45,640 nucleotides of DNA from Euryarchaeota archaeon UBA58 (GCA_002498525.1 DAHR01000017.1:1-45640); one strand, 5' to 3'; counted from the first letter of the stretch, positions 8,293 through 17,375 are shown. Numbers and translations are program-made. The notes: generated by a model from the letters alone, not told the origin.

Positions 8293-9935
8293 CAGGAATC
8301 ACTCTCCTCTGAGGTTTGACCCCATGCCTTGATCCGCTTGATAATCCCCACCAGTTCATCCGGTTTGTAGCGACGATCCTCGAAGATGAATTGCACCAGA
8401 ACTGGATCGTCGACGACGCGCTGCAGCTCCGCGGCTGGCATCGCGTCGAACTCCTCTCTCGACATCGTGTTGAGGTTCCGCACGCGCGTGAGCAGGACTT
8501 GGCGGATCTTCGAGGGGCGTTGGTAGTATTCGTAACGTCTGGCGTCACCAAAGCCGTAGTAGATGATGCGGAAGACGTGTCGCCAATCATCGGGGTCGTC
8601 CTTGCGGATGAGCACGGCTTCGAGGATGATGAAGAGGGCGAGGAAGAGCATCAGCATCGCCATCCAATCATTGGTGAAGTAGACCAGCAGATAGTACAGC
8701 AGATTGTAGGTGTCTCCCATCGGCGTGGTCTGCTGGTGACGCGATTCGTCGAAGACGACGATTGCGTCGTCGGTCGCGGAAGTGCTGGAATTGCCGAGCA
8801 GCAGCGCTTCTGCGACGAGGTCGAGAACCCACTTGCGATTGTCGTTCTCGGGTACTGCTCTGGAATATGGTGAGAGCGGGCCGGCGTCGTACAGCGAGTT
8901 GATGAGGATTGAACCGTCGCTGACGAAGTGGACGCGGCCCGAGTCGGAATCGAGGCACATGCGATCGACGCAGTAGCGAACGTAGATTGCGAATGGACCT
9001 TGTTCGTCGCCCTCGATTCCGGCCGCTTCGAAGCCGATCGTGAGGTTGCCATCGTCATTCGTGTCGAGATAGGAGTCGAGGGTCGAGGTGACGATGGCGT
9101 AGCGGTTCTCGGCCGGATTGAAAGACGAGGTCTTCTCGAAGGCAGAGGGCGAATTGGTCAACAGATTGTAACTCTCTGAAAAGTCCCATTCGCCCGTGGT
9201 CTCGTCCCAACGGTGGGCGCATAGACCGACATTTTCGATGGTGATGATGCCGCCTACGTTGGGGTCGTACGGCGCGTCATCGAGCAGATCGATGATGCCG
9301 TCCATGTCGACATCGCGCAGACAGGGATGGATCGAGTTCGCCACCGAACCCGAGGTCGATGTGAAATTGAAGGCTGAAGTCTCATTGGCCCAGACATACT
9401 GGTAACCGAGTTGACGAGCCCAGGCCTCACCATCGTAGAGGTGATGGCCGGAATACTCCAGACCGTATTCCAAAGCGAGGCCGGCTGAATAACCGAAGTC
9501 GTCCATCAGCAGGACGGTGCCGCCGGCTTTGACGAAATCCTTGATGGCGGCTATCTCAGAACTCGTGTAACCATCACTCTCCTTGAGATCGATTATATTC
9601 TCATCACCGGTGAAGCGAGGCAGGGAAATCGTGTCACGCTCGACGCCCGAAATCACAAAGATGGCCTGTTCGGGATTGTCAATCTCCGAGAGCAACAGTG
9701 GGCTGGAAACCAGAGCCGTCGTCTCGACGCCCATGCTCGCGACCTCGGCTCGGAATGAGCCGAGGTCGTCCCAATCATCGCCGTAAGCGGATTGTTGGGT
9801 CTGGCCGGGAATGATGTAGGTCGCACCGATGGTCGAGACGAGCATCAGCAGCATCGCCCAGAAGGCGAAGACCAGTGCACCGCGCCTTGCCTGGCGCGAT
9901 GTCAGATGCCTCAGTAATGCCTTCGAATCCGCCAT
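8292..9935 (-). CDS. DUF4350-like membrane protein
   Basis: A 547-residue protein with one hydrophobic segment near the N-terminus (RRGALVFAFWAMLLMLVSTI region) and one near residue 435 (WMAMLMLFLALFIILEAVL), leaving a large external domain and a basic cytoplasmic tail. The external part starts with a GATase1-like/DUF4350 pattern: an ATYIIPG segment, DDFGYSAG, and the stretch before it on keeping a gap open to a KAGGTVLL strand. An Asp-rich DVDMDGIIDLLDD segment looks like a calcium loop. ATG 9935 is preferred over one 14 codons upstream. A perfect palindrome lies 11 bases upstream. DUF4350 genes are typical partners of DUF58. Confidence 0.7.
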   Translation of the reverse strand: MADSKALLRHLTSRQARRGALVFAFWAMLLMLVSTIGATYIIPGQTQQSAYGDDWDDLGSFRAEVASMGVETTALVSSPLLLSEIDNPEQAIFVISGVERDTISLPRFTGDENIIDLKESDGYTSSEIAAIKDFVKAGGTVLLMDDFGYSAGLALEYGLEYSGHHLYDGEAWARQLGYQYVWANETSAFNFTSTSGSVANSIHPCLRDVDMDGIIDLLDDAPYDPNVGGIITIENVGLCAHRWDETTGEWDFSESYNLLTNSPSAFEKTSSFNPAENRYAIVTSTLDSYLDTNDDGNLTIGFEAAGIEGDEQGPFAIYVRYCVDRMCLDSDSGRVHFVSDGSILINSLYDAGPLSPYSRAVPENDNRKWVLDLVAEALLLGNSSTSATDDAIVVFDESRHQQTTPMGDTYNLLYYLLVYFTNDWMAMLMLFLALFIILEAVLIRKDDPDDWRHVFRIIYYGFGDARRYEYYQRPSKIRQVLLTRVRNLNTMSREEFDAMPAAELQRVVDDPVLVQFIFEDRRYKPDELVGIIKRIKAWGQTSEESDS

Positions 9936-9946
9936 ACTGCAAGCCA

Positions 9947-9963
9947 CCGTTCCTAAGGAACGG
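9947..9963. promoter_or_regulatory. Palindrome upstream of DUF4350 gene
   Basis: CCGTTCCTAAGGAACGG is a perfect 8-1-8 inverted repeat ending 11 bases before ATG 9935 on the minus strand. The position suits a repressor operator or a 5' UTR element for the DUF4350/DUF58/membrane-protein genes. Confidence 0.4.
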
Positions 9964-10025
9964 CCAGCGAGCCTCAACTTCGACTTAAGACCGTTATTCA
10001 GAGATGCACGGCATCTGCATCGGCG

Positions 10026-10268
10026 TCAGCGGGAGAGTTGGATGCTCGATCCGACTCCGTCGACCTCTTCGACCGGAACCGAGAGCAGGCCTTCGACGGT
10101 CGGCCAAGGCAGCATCGCGGGATCGAGATCTCCTTCGAGAGCGACGAGAAGCGCGGTGATTCTGCCTGTCGACATATCGATTCTGTAATCGGCCAGCGCG
10201 CCGAGTTTGTCGCCGGCTTGATCGACGACATCGCGGCCGAGAATCTCACGGCCGAAGGTCGTCCGCAT
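10026..10268 (-). CDS. PRC-barrel domain protein
   Basis: An 80-residue single-domain protein. The line FGREILGRDVVDQAGDKLG near the start and the repeated beta pattern (TALLVALEGD, SVPVEEVDGVG) match PRC-barrel domains, which in archaea occur as small stand-alone proteins of uncertain role in RNA handling or division. It begins nine bases after the CDC48 stop. That stop (TGAGGTTGAGAG) supplies the ribosome-binding site, so it should be co-translated with CDC48. Co-occurrence suggests a functional link, but the partner is inference. Confidence 0.8.
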   Translation of the reverse strand: MRTTFGREILGRDVVDQAGDKLGALADYRIDMSTGRITALLVALEGDLDPAMLPWPTVEGLLSVPVEEVDGVGSSIQLSR

Positions 10269-10277
10269 CTCTCAACC

Positions 10278-12503
10278 TCATACAGCTTCGATGCCGATCA
10301 GGGAGTCTGGGCGGCGTCGAACCGAGTCAAGACCGCTGGTCAGCATCGCCTCCATGCGGTCGTAGTACTCCATCATCTCATCGGTGATGGTCGGACGGAC
10401 GCGTTCGATTGCATCCTCAAAGGCCTTCTTGGAGACTGATTTCCTCTCAGCCCGCATTGCGATGAGGGCTGCTTCGCGGCAGACCGATTCGATGTCGGCG
10501 CCAGTGAAATTGTCGAGTTTGCCAGCCAGATCTGCGATTTTGAATTTTCCAAGAGGCATCTCAGCCGTGTGAATCTTGAGAATTTCAAGGCGCGACTCGG
10601 CATCAGGAGGTGGAATGTGCAGAACCCGCTCGAAGCGACCGCTGCGAAGCAGAGCTGGGTCGATCAACTCTGGGCGATTGGTCGCAGCGACGACGATGAC
10701 GCCTTCCATCGAGTCGACGCCGTCCATGCTGCTGAGAAGTTGATTGACGACGCGGTTCATCACATCCGAGCCCTCACCGGAGCTCGAGCGGCGTATCCCA
10801 GCGATGCTCTCGAATTCATCGAGGAAGATGATCGAAGGGCTCGACTGTTTAGCCTTCTTGAAAATCTCGCGCACAGCGCGCTCGGATTCACCGACCCACT
10901 TCGAGACCAACTCGGGTCCCTTGATCGAGATGAAGTTCGCTTTCGCCTCGTGGGCGATGGCTTTGGCGATCAGGGTCTTGCCGGTTCCCGGTGCCCCGAA
11001 GAGCAGGATTCCTCGTGGTGGATTGATGCCGAAGTGGTCGAATACCTCCGGTTTGGTCAGAGGCCACTCGATGCTCTCCTTGAGTCGCTCCTTGACCTCG
11101 AGCAAGCCACCGACCTGCTCCCACGATATCTCGGGAATCTCGACATAAATCTCGCGCAGTGCACTGGGTTCGATCTCCTTCATCGCCTCGCGGAAGTCGT
11201 TCATCTTGACCTCCATCTTCTCGAGGACTTCGGCAGGAATGGTCTCCTCATCGAGGTCCATCAACGGCAGGTATCGGCGCAGGGCTTTCATCGCTGATTC
11301 GCGGACCAGCGCCGAGATGTCGGCGCCGACGAAACCATAGGAATTATCCAACAACCACTCCATGTCGAAGTCGTCGCTGATGGGCATGCCGCGAGTATGG
11401 ATGTTGATGATCTCCTCGCGGCCGTTCTTGTCGGGCACGCCAATCTCCAGTTCGCGGTCGAAGCGGCCCGGACGGCGCAGCGCAGGGTCGATGGCGTCGC
11501 GGCGGTTAGTGGCGCCGATGACAACGACATTCTCGCGCCCTTGCATGCCATCGAGCAGAGTCAGGAGTTGAGCAACGACGCGGCGTTCGACCTCGCCACT
11601 GACATCCTCGCGCTTGGGCGCGATCGAATCGAGTTCATCGATGAAGATGATCGCCGGTGCATTGGCAGTCGCTTCATCGAATATCTCGCGCAGTTGCTTC
11701 TCACTCTCGCCATAATACTTCGAGATGATTTCAGGCCCGTTGATCGAGGTGAAGTGGGCCTGTGTCTCGGAAGCGACAGCCTTGGCGATCAGAGTCTTGC
11801 CCGTTCCTGGCGGACCATGCAGCAGAACCCCGCGAGGTGGGTCGATTCCGAGGCGGCGGAACAATACTGGGTGCTTGAGAGGAAGTTCGATCATTTCACG
11901 GACTTTCTGCAATTGCTCGCTGATGCCGCCGATGTCCTCGTAGGTGATGCTCGAGACCTCGGCGTCCTCTTCCTCATCCACAGCCTCTTCCTTGATGACG
12001 ATCTCAGTATCGGGAAGAACCTGGACGATGCCCTTAGGGCTCGTCTGGACGATCTGGAAGGGCAGTGCCTCAGCGAAGAGAGTCATCCCCGGAATGAAGA
12101 TGCGGTCGCCCGCCACGACTGGACGCTTGTTGAGACCACGGCGGGCAAAACCCTCGATGCCTGGCCCGAAGCGAACCTTCTGCTGCTTGGCCATCACAGG
12201 ACTGAGAACCAGTCGAGTGCAGGACTGCGCCTCGACTTTCTTGATTACAACGCGATCTCCAAGCGAGACGCTCGCGTTCTTGCGGATAATCCCGTCAACG
12301 CGGATAACGCCGAGATTGGCATCCTCGGGCCGACAGCGCCAGACGATTGCAGCTGTAGAACGCTCACCAGCAATCTCGACGATGTCGCCCGGTTTGAGGT
12401 TCAATTCATTGTCGAAGGGCACCCTCGCCCTGCCGTGACCGACATCGCTCGGGATGGCCTTCGCTACCCTCAACTTGAGTTCCTTGGCTGATTCTTCAGT
12501 CAT
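10278..12503 (-). CDS. cdc48: CDC48/VAT-type double AAA+ ATPase
   Basis: A hexameric unfoldase that extracts and unfolds proteins, feeding the archaeal proteasome. The 741 residues show an N-terminal double-psi barrel domain (about 10-180), D1 with Walker A GPPGTGKT at 230-237 and Walker B IIFIDELDS near 286, and D2 with Walker A GAPGTGKT at 503-510 and IIFLDEFES. The start at ATG 12503 has GGTGA six bases upstream; a GTG nine bases earlier is also open. The C-terminal tail ends in IEAV and lacks the HbYX motif used for direct docking on the 20S proteasome. It heads the leftward cluster with PRC-barrel, and further down DUF4350 and DUF58. Confidence 0.95.
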   Translation of the reverse strand: MTEESAKELKLRVAKAIPSDVGHGRARVPFDNELNLKPGDIVEIAGERSTAAIVWRCRPEDANLGVIRVDGIIRKNASVSLGDRVVIKKVEAQSCTRLVLSPVMAKQQKVRFGPGIEGFARRGLNKRPVVAGDRIFIPGMTLFAEALPFQIVQTSPKGIVQVLPDTEIVIKEEAVDEEEDAEVSSITYEDIGGISEQLQKVREMIELPLKHPVLFRRLGIDPPRGVLLHGPPGTGKTLIAKAVASETQAHFTSINGPEIISKYYGESEKQLREIFDEATANAPAIIFIDELDSIAPKREDVSGEVERRVVAQLLTLLDGMQGRENVVVIGATNRRDAIDPALRRPGRFDRELEIGVPDKNGREEIINIHTRGMPISDDFDMEWLLDNSYGFVGADISALVRESAMKALRRYLPLMDLDEETIPAEVLEKMEVKMNDFREAMKEIEPSALREIYVEIPEISWEQVGGLLEVKERLKESIEWPLTKPEVFDHFGINPPRGILLFGAPGTGKTLIAKAIAHEAKANFISIKGPELVSKWVGESERAVREIFKKAKQSSPSIIFLDEFESIAGIRRSSSGEGSDVMNRVVNQLLSSMDGVDSMEGVIVVAATNRPELIDPALLRSGRFERVLHIPPPDAESRLEILKIHTAEMPLGKFKIADLAGKLDNFTGADIESVCREAALIAMRAERKSVSKKAFEDAIERVRPTITDEMMEYYDRMEAMLTSGLDSVRRRPDSLIGIEAV

Positions 12504-12639
12504 AGAGGTCACCTTGACGGAGGTGTGTCGGCAACGGGGGTTGTTAAACCCTCCAAACGAACGCTGTCGTATCGGTGCAATCGGTTATCGGAACCAAGAG
12601 ATGCGATGTGCAAGGAAGTGTTTTCCTCAGTTGATTGTC

Positions 12640-12735
12640 AACCACAGGGAACACAGAGGCACGGAATTTTCGAGTGACAGGGGGCAGGACGAGTTCCTTC
12701 ATCCACTCTCTGTGTTCTCTGTGCCTCCGTGGTTT
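12640..12735. repeat. Inverted pair of the GTG-rich dispersed repeat
   Basis: The 295-base gap between the divergent cdc48 and aldehyde dehydrogenase genes holds two copies of the window's dispersed repeat facing each other. The left arm, 12640-12664, begins AACCACAGGGAACACAGAGG; the right arm, 12705-12735, ends CTCTGTGCCTCCGTGGTTT. The arms are imperfect reverse complements separated by about 40 bases. Apart from this and the two start regions I see nothing coding in the gap. Confidence 0.65.
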
Positions 12736-12798
12736 CGCCCGAAATCTCACAAAACCCGATGCGGTGGTTTCATTGCAGAATTGTCAGTCGCGCGCAAT

Positions 12799-14427
12799 AT
12801 GACTCACGTACTTGAGACTGGATTCGAGCAGATGGACGCAACAAATCCGAATGGAAGCCCGAAAATCCGGGGATACAACATCATTAATGGAGAAATCTCA
12901 CTTTCAAGTGACGGCGCCACATTTGAAAGTCATAATCCAGCGCTTTTCGCCGACTGTTTGGGTGAATTCCCACTCTCGACAAAAGAAGATGTTCACACTG
13001 CACTCGCCGCCGCCCGCGCCGCTTTCCCAGCATGGGCTGCAACTCCTGCTCCGACCCGTGGTCAAATCATTGGAAACATGGGTCGACTTCTGATGGAATA
13101 CAAGGACGATATCGTCCGCGTCGAGACCCGCGAAATCGGCAAGACTCTGAAGGAATCCGCCGGCTCGGTCCAGGAAGCGATCGACACTTGCCTATTCTTC
13201 CAGAGCGAGGGTCGCCGGCTCTACGGGCAGACCGTCAACTCCGAATTGCCCGACAAGGAACTTTTCACCTACCGCCGACCACTCGGTGTTTGTGGAATCA
13301 TCAACGCTTGCAATTTCCCAGCCGCAGTTCCATTCTGGAAGATGATTCCAGCGATCATGTGTGGAAACACCTGTGTGTGGAAGTCGCCACAAGACGCACC
13401 TCTCCTCTCATTCATGCTGACACGCATCATGCATGAGGCAGGGCTGCCCGACGGAGTAATCAATCTGGTTCACGGTAAGGGCAGTGGGGCGGGACAAGAT
13501 TTGGTCGATGCAGTCGACCTTGGCATGATCAACAAGATCTCATTCACAGGTAGCACCGCAGTTGGCAAGATGATCGGTGAAATCTGTGGCAGAAATCTAG
13601 TCAGCGTTTCACTCGAACTCGGTGGCAAGAACCCACTCGTAATCATGCCGTCCGCGAACATGGAAAATGCGGTAGAAGGCGCGTACTGGTCAGCATTCGG
13701 AACAGCGGGACAACGCTGCACTAGCCTTGGTAACCTAATCATTCACGAAGATATCTACGACGAATTCGTCGAGAAATTTATGGCAAAAGTGGAGTCGACA
13801 ACAATCGGTGATTCGATGGTTCACGAGAACGTGCTTTACGGACCGATGTTGTCCGAGCGATACGCAAAGGATTTCCTCAGAGTCTTACAGATGTGCGAGA
13901 CCAGCGGAGCCACCAAACTTTGGGGTGAAGGGATGATCACAGAGGACAACAAACCGCTCAACTTCCTTGGGAATCCATCGGAAGGCGCCTATGTCTGGCC
14001 ACACGTTTACGCTGACGTCACAGAAGATATGGAATGCTTCCACGAAGAGATTTTCGGACCGGCAGTAACCATCGTCAAGGCAAAGGATTTCGCCCACGCA
14101 CTGCACCTCGCAAACGCTAGCCCATACGGCCTCTCCTCGGCGATTTACACCAATGACCGCCTCGAAGCATACCGCTACAAAACTGGAATCAAGGCTGGAA
14201 TGACTGGAATCAATAACTCCACCACCGGCGCTGAGGCACACCTACCATTCGGTGGGGTCAAAGGCAGCGGCAACGGAACTCGCGAGTCGGGAATCTGGGT
14301 CATCGAGGCTTATTCCTACTGGCACGCTGTCAACGACGAGCTCTCTGGCAAGCTGCAACTCGCTCAGATGGACGTCGAAGAGATCGAACTCGAAGAAGCA
14401 GATGCAGATTACTCCGGCCTCGCTTGA
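12799..14427 (+). CDS. NAD(P)-dependent aldehyde dehydrogenase
   Basis: A soluble oxidoreductase that converts an aldehyde to a carboxylic acid. The 542 residues contain the catalytic cysteine C307 in GTAGQRCTS, the general-base glutamate E273 in LELGGKNP, and the cofactor-binding FTGSTAVGK at 249-257. It is 40-50 residues longer than the average ALDH because of an N-terminal extension of about 40 residues. The substrate is not evident; amino-acid-derived semialdehydes are plausible. The frame is open far upstream, but homology begins after 12799; ATG 12832 is an alternative. Sampled lines of the gene run near 50% GC against about 60% or more in cdc48, which may indicate a different history. 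Confidence 0.85.
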   Translation: MTHVLETGFEQMDATNPNGSPKIRGYNIINGEISLSSDGATFESHNPALFADCLGEFPLSTKEDVHTALAAARAAFPAWAATPAPTRGQIIGNMGRLLMEYKDDIVRVETREIGKTLKESAGSVQEAIDTCLFFQSEGRRLYGQTVNSELPDKELFTYRRPLGVCGIINACNFPAAVPFWKMIPAIMCGNTCVWKSPQDAPLLSFMLTRIMHEAGLPDGVINLVHGKGSGAGQDLVDAVDLGMINKISFTGSTAVGKMIGEICGRNLVSVSLELGGKNPLVIMPSANMENAVEGAYWSAFGTAGQRCTSLGNLIIHEDIYDEFVEKFMAKVESTTIGDSMVHENVLYGPMLSERYAKDFLRVLQMCETSGATKLWGEGMITEDNKPLNFLGNPSEGAYVWPHVYADVTEDMECFHEEIFGPAVTIVKAKDFAHALHLANASPYGLSSAIYTNDRLEAYRYKTGIKAGMTGINNSTTGAEAHLPFGGVKGSGNGTRESGIWVIEAYSYWHAVNDELSGKLQLAQMDVEEIELEEADADYSGLA

Positions 14428-14460
14428 TCCACGAACAACGGATTGATTCTGCTTCTTCGT

Positions 14461-14535
14461 TGGTGCGCACGCCGGGACTTGAACCCGGGTGACATGGTTG
14501 GGAACCATGTATCATAACCGCTAGATCACGTGCGC
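14461..14535 (-). tRNA. tRNA-Gly (anticodon CCC)
   Basis: On the minus strand the 75 bases fold as a cloverleaf. The acceptor GCGCACG pairs with CGTGCGC; the D arm begins ATCTAGCGG; the anticodon stem CATGG/CCATG encloses the loop TTCCCAA with anticodon CCC; and the T arm CCGGG-TTCAAGT-CCCGG is perfect. The discriminator is A and the 3' CCA is encoded. There is no intron. It lies alone between the aldehyde dehydrogenase and pyruvate kinase genes. Confidence 0.95.
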
Positions 14536-14651
14536 TTATCACCCGGGAAGATTCCATCAACCAAGAACGATGTGGGTGGCTCAACTCATCAAATTAGAGG
14601 CGTTCCCACGCTATTACTCAGCGTATGGAGTATCGCCGTCTACTGCGATTC

Positions 14652-14670
14652 CCGCTAGATGACGTACGCT
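14652..14670 (-). repeat. Partial copy of the tRNA-Gly 5' end
   Basis: CCGCTAGATGACGTACGCT matches the tRNA-Gly 5' region at 14518-14536 in 17 of 19 positions and the same orientation, about 115 bases further upstream with respect to the tRNA. The rest of the tRNA is missing. It may be a decayed tRNA copy or an old attachment-site remnant. Confidence 0.4.
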
Positions 14671-14742
14671 GTGTGATTTCGACAAAGAACCATCATGAAG
14701 AATGATTTGGATGAGAGAACGTCCATTTTCAAGTTAAGAAAA

Positions 14743-16194
14743 TCATTCTACACCGAGTATCTCGCCGTTCTCACTGATCTGGTAAAGCCTGACTGTACTC
14801 GTTGCACCTCGCATAGCCAAAGGACTTCCTGAGATTGCCACGATCCGTTCATTGACCTTGACTCGTTCATCATTGAAAAGTTCACGAATCGCTTCTTGCA
14901 TCGTATCTGAGCCACGAGGATGCTCATCGACCATTACGCAATCGACTCCGGGCAACAACTGCACCATTCGAGCTGCCGACAGCCGGTCGGTCACTGCGGT
15001 GATGGGCACCTCGGGATGATAACCAGAGACGAGGCGTGGTGCTTTACCGTGATTCGTTGCAACGATTATTCGAGAAGCGCCTGAGACTCTTGCCAATTCG
15101 ACTCCTGCGTGGGCTACCGCCCGAATTGATTGGAACTTCGCAAGACTGGTTGGTCGGAGTTCACTTGATGAAAGTTCTCCTTCAGTGGAAGATACGATGC
15201 GAGACATCGTCTCAACAGCAGCGAGCGGGTGATTGCCAGAAGCAGTTTCAGCTGACAACATGATCGCAGTGGCTCCGTGACGAATCCCATTGGACACATC
15301 GCTGACTTCCGCTCTGGTTGGACGAGGATTGAGAATCATCGATTCCAGCATCTGTGTAGCGACTATCACCACCATGCCTCGCGATAGTGCTCCATCAATA
15401 ATCCTCTGTTGAGCAATGGGTACTTCTTCCAAGGGAATCTCCACTCCCAGATCCCCCCTTGCAACCATCACCGCATCTGCTGAATCAAGTATCTCGTCAA
15501 GGTTCTCCAAGGCGGCTGGATGCTCGATCTTCGCAATGACAGGTACATGCAATCCAGCCGCTTCAATCGCATCTTTCGCCGGCCGTAGATCATCGGCAGT
15601 ACGGACATAACTCACCGCCACATAATCCGCTCCAGCGGAGAGTGCGTGCGACAGAGCGGCTTCATCATGCTGGCCGATCGCCGGCAGATCCACCAAGGTC
15701 TGAGGCACATTTACACCCATGCGGGCACTTACAGGACCACCATCTTCGACGGAGCAGTGAACAACACCTCCAACCTCATTAGGAACTGATGTCACTTTGA
15801 GTCGAATCAGTCCATCGGCGATCAAGACGTGGTTTCCAATTTGTAATTCCGCAGAAAGTCCAGCGTATTCCACCGGCAATTTTTCACTGTTAGCACCGTC
15901 TATCTCTGTTGCGCCACAGTGGAGTTCAAGCTTTGACCCTGAGTCGAGATGGACGATTCCAGGGAAGTCACCAAGGCGAAGTTTCGGGCCCGGAAGATCC
16001 GCTATAATACAGGTCGGTCGGCCAATCTCATCCTCGAAAGAGCGTATTGATCGATAGATGTCAGATTTGTCTTCAGGAGAGCCATGCGAATAATTGAGTC
16101 GACATACATCGGCACCAGCCTCGAGGAGTGCGAGGAGGACTTCAGGCGAATCAGAGGCAGGACCTATCGTTACGATGATTCGAGTCCTGCGCAT
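14743..16194 (-). CDS. pyk: Pyruvate kinase
   Basis: Transfers phosphate from phosphoenolpyruvate to ADP, the last step of glycolysis. The 483 residues cover the full A, B and C domains. The N-terminus RTRIIVTIGPAS, CRLNYSHG, the metal/substrate motif MVARGDLGVEIP and the MLSAETASGNHP segment are diagnostic. The usual DTKGPKIR signature reads DLPGPKLR, a variant known in some archaeal and bacterial enzymes. The C-terminal domain keeps VATNHGKAPRLVS and ends in a short extension. The gene is monocistronic or follows the small zinc-ribbon gene 84 bases upstream. Confidence 0.93.
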   Translation of the reverse strand: MRRTRIIVTIGPASDSPEVLLALLEAGADVCRLNYSHGSPEDKSDIYRSIRSFEDEIGRPTCIIADLPGPKLRLGDFPGIVHLDSGSKLELHCGATEIDGANSEKLPVEYAGLSAELQIGNHVLIADGLIRLKVTSVPNEVGGVVHCSVEDGGPVSARMGVNVPQTLVDLPAIGQHDEAALSHALSAGADYVAVSYVRTADDLRPAKDAIEAAGLHVPVIAKIEHPAALENLDEILDSADAVMVARGDLGVEIPLEEVPIAQQRIIDGALSRGMVVIVATQMLESMILNPRPTRAEVSDVSNGIRHGATAIMLSAETASGNHPLAAVETMSRIVSSTEGELSSSELRPTSLAKFQSIRAVAHAGVELARVSGASRIIVATNHGKAPRLVSGYHPEVPITAVTDRLSAARMVQLLPGVDCVMVDEHPRGSDTMQEAIRELFNDERVKVNERIVAISGSPLAMRGATSTVRLYQISENGEILGVE

Positions 16195-16278
16195 GGTGTC
16201 GTCTCTTCACCCCTGTTCTAAAATCCCTTTCAATCATCACGATTCAAAGATGATTCTCTGCCTATATCCTAAGAGAAT

Positions 16279-16491
16279 TCAGAGAAGCAATTCGCCGCAT
16301 TCAGGGCAGGGCAGCCCTGGTAACCATGCACCGGGCATATGTCCACAATTGGGGCAAATCGAGGTCTCGATGCCCCCGCCTCCGAACTCGTCCATGTCAA
16401 TCAAACCGCGAGAGAAGACGACCGCCTTGAACCCACGCTCATCCAAGGTGGTGGAACCAATCAAATGCAATCGCTTATGGACAATCGACAA
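16279..16491 (-). CDS. Small zinc-ribbon protein
   Basis: A 70-residue frame (TTG start at 16491) that ends in a clear two-knuckle zinc ribbon, CPNCGHMPG ... CPECGELLL, preceded by a charged segment that reads as folded protein (GFKAVVFSRGLIDMDEFGGGG). The family is not recognised. Longer forms starting at ATG 16533 or 16566 would run antisense across the first codons of sdhC, so the shorter start is preferred, though it lacks a visible ribosome-binding site. It reads toward pyruvate kinase. Confidence 0.5.
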   Translation of the reverse strand: MSIVHKRLHLIGSTTLDERGFKAVVFSRGLIDMDEFGGGGIETSICPNCGHMPGAWLPGLPCPECGELLL

Positions 16492-16519
16492 CGCGCTTTG
16501 TCCATTAGGAGTCCTTTGG

Positions 16520-17374
16520 ATGGCTGACGGCATGAAGCTCCCGATGAAGAAGGGCCTCGGTGCCACCGACCGCGTCGACGACTGGTGGACCGGTCCGACA
16601 GCGATGGCAGCCTATCTCGGCATCATGATTCTCTACTCGACATGGCGCGGATTCATGGAGGCCGACTTCTGGATTTTCGAAGAGTTCGGCAGGAGTGCGG
16701 GCAACCAGACCATGGCCATCGAGAGCGAGGGCAGCCATGTTCTCTCGCCACTTTTCAGCCCACTGATTTTGCCGGGTGAACAATCCTGGCTGCCGACGCA
16801 ATTCCACTGGATGAGCCCGGCGATGTTCATCCTCATCTTCCCCGCTGGATTCCGCGCGACTTGCTACTATTATCGCAAGGCGTATTATCGCGCTTTCCTC
16901 CAGCAACCGACCGGCTGCGCCGTCTCGGTGCCTTGGAATGAATACGCTGGTGAGACCAAACTCCTGCTGGTCCAGAACCTGCACCGATACTTCCTCTACG
17001 CGGCTCTCGCCTACTTACCGATCCTCTCCTTCGATGTCTGGCTATCGATGAATTTCCATCTCGATGGCGAGCATTCACTCGGCATCAGCATAGGCACGCT
17101 CGTGCTAGCACTCAACGTCATACTGCTCGGTGGCTACACCTTCGGTTGCCACGCTTTCCGCCACCTCGTCGGAGGTAATTCCAACGACTGGTCCGGCTCT
17201 GCGCTGGGGCGTTTGAGGTACCGGTTGTGGAGTTTCTCGACGAACTTCAATGAACAGCACAAGAACTGGGCGCTCTACTCGCTGTTCTGGGTCATGTTCG
17301 CCGATTTCTATGTCTACGCCTGCACCGACCCGCTCTTCGGCTGGACCGATATCGTGCTCTGGGGAGGTCTGTGA
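16520..17374 (+). CDS. sdhC: Succinate dehydrogenase cytochrome b membrane subunit
   Basis: The membrane anchor that binds heme and quinone and passes electrons from SdhB to the respiratory chain. The 284 residues contain about five hydrophobic spans with histidines suited to heme ligation (FHWMSP, NLHRYF, GCHAFRHLVGG). A single large anchor in a C-A-B gene order without sdhD is the pattern of B-type complexes. ATG 16520 is chosen because AGGAG lies eight bases upstream and a long upstream open frame there is not protein-like. The stop is one base before the sdhA ATG. Confidence 0.85.
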   Translation: MADGMKLPMKKGLGATDRVDDWWTGPTAMAAYLGIMILYSTWRGFMEADFWIFEEFGRSAGNQTMAIESEGSHVLSPLFSPLILPGEQSWLPTQFHWMSPAMFILIFPAGFRATCYYYRKAYYRAFLQQPTGCAVSVPWNEYAGETKLLLVQNLHRYFLYAALAYLPILSFDVWLSMNFHLDGEHSLGISIGTLVLALNVILLGGYTFGCHAFRHLVGGNSNDWSGSALGRLRYRLWSFSTNFNEQHKNWALYSLFWVMFADFYVYACTDPLFGWTDIVLWGGL

Positions 17375-17375
17375 A

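Noticed and set aside
11397..12491. 364-codon open frame antisense to cdc48
   Set aside because: A shadow of the GC-rich cdc48 frame; the opposite strand has an unmistakable AAA+ protein.
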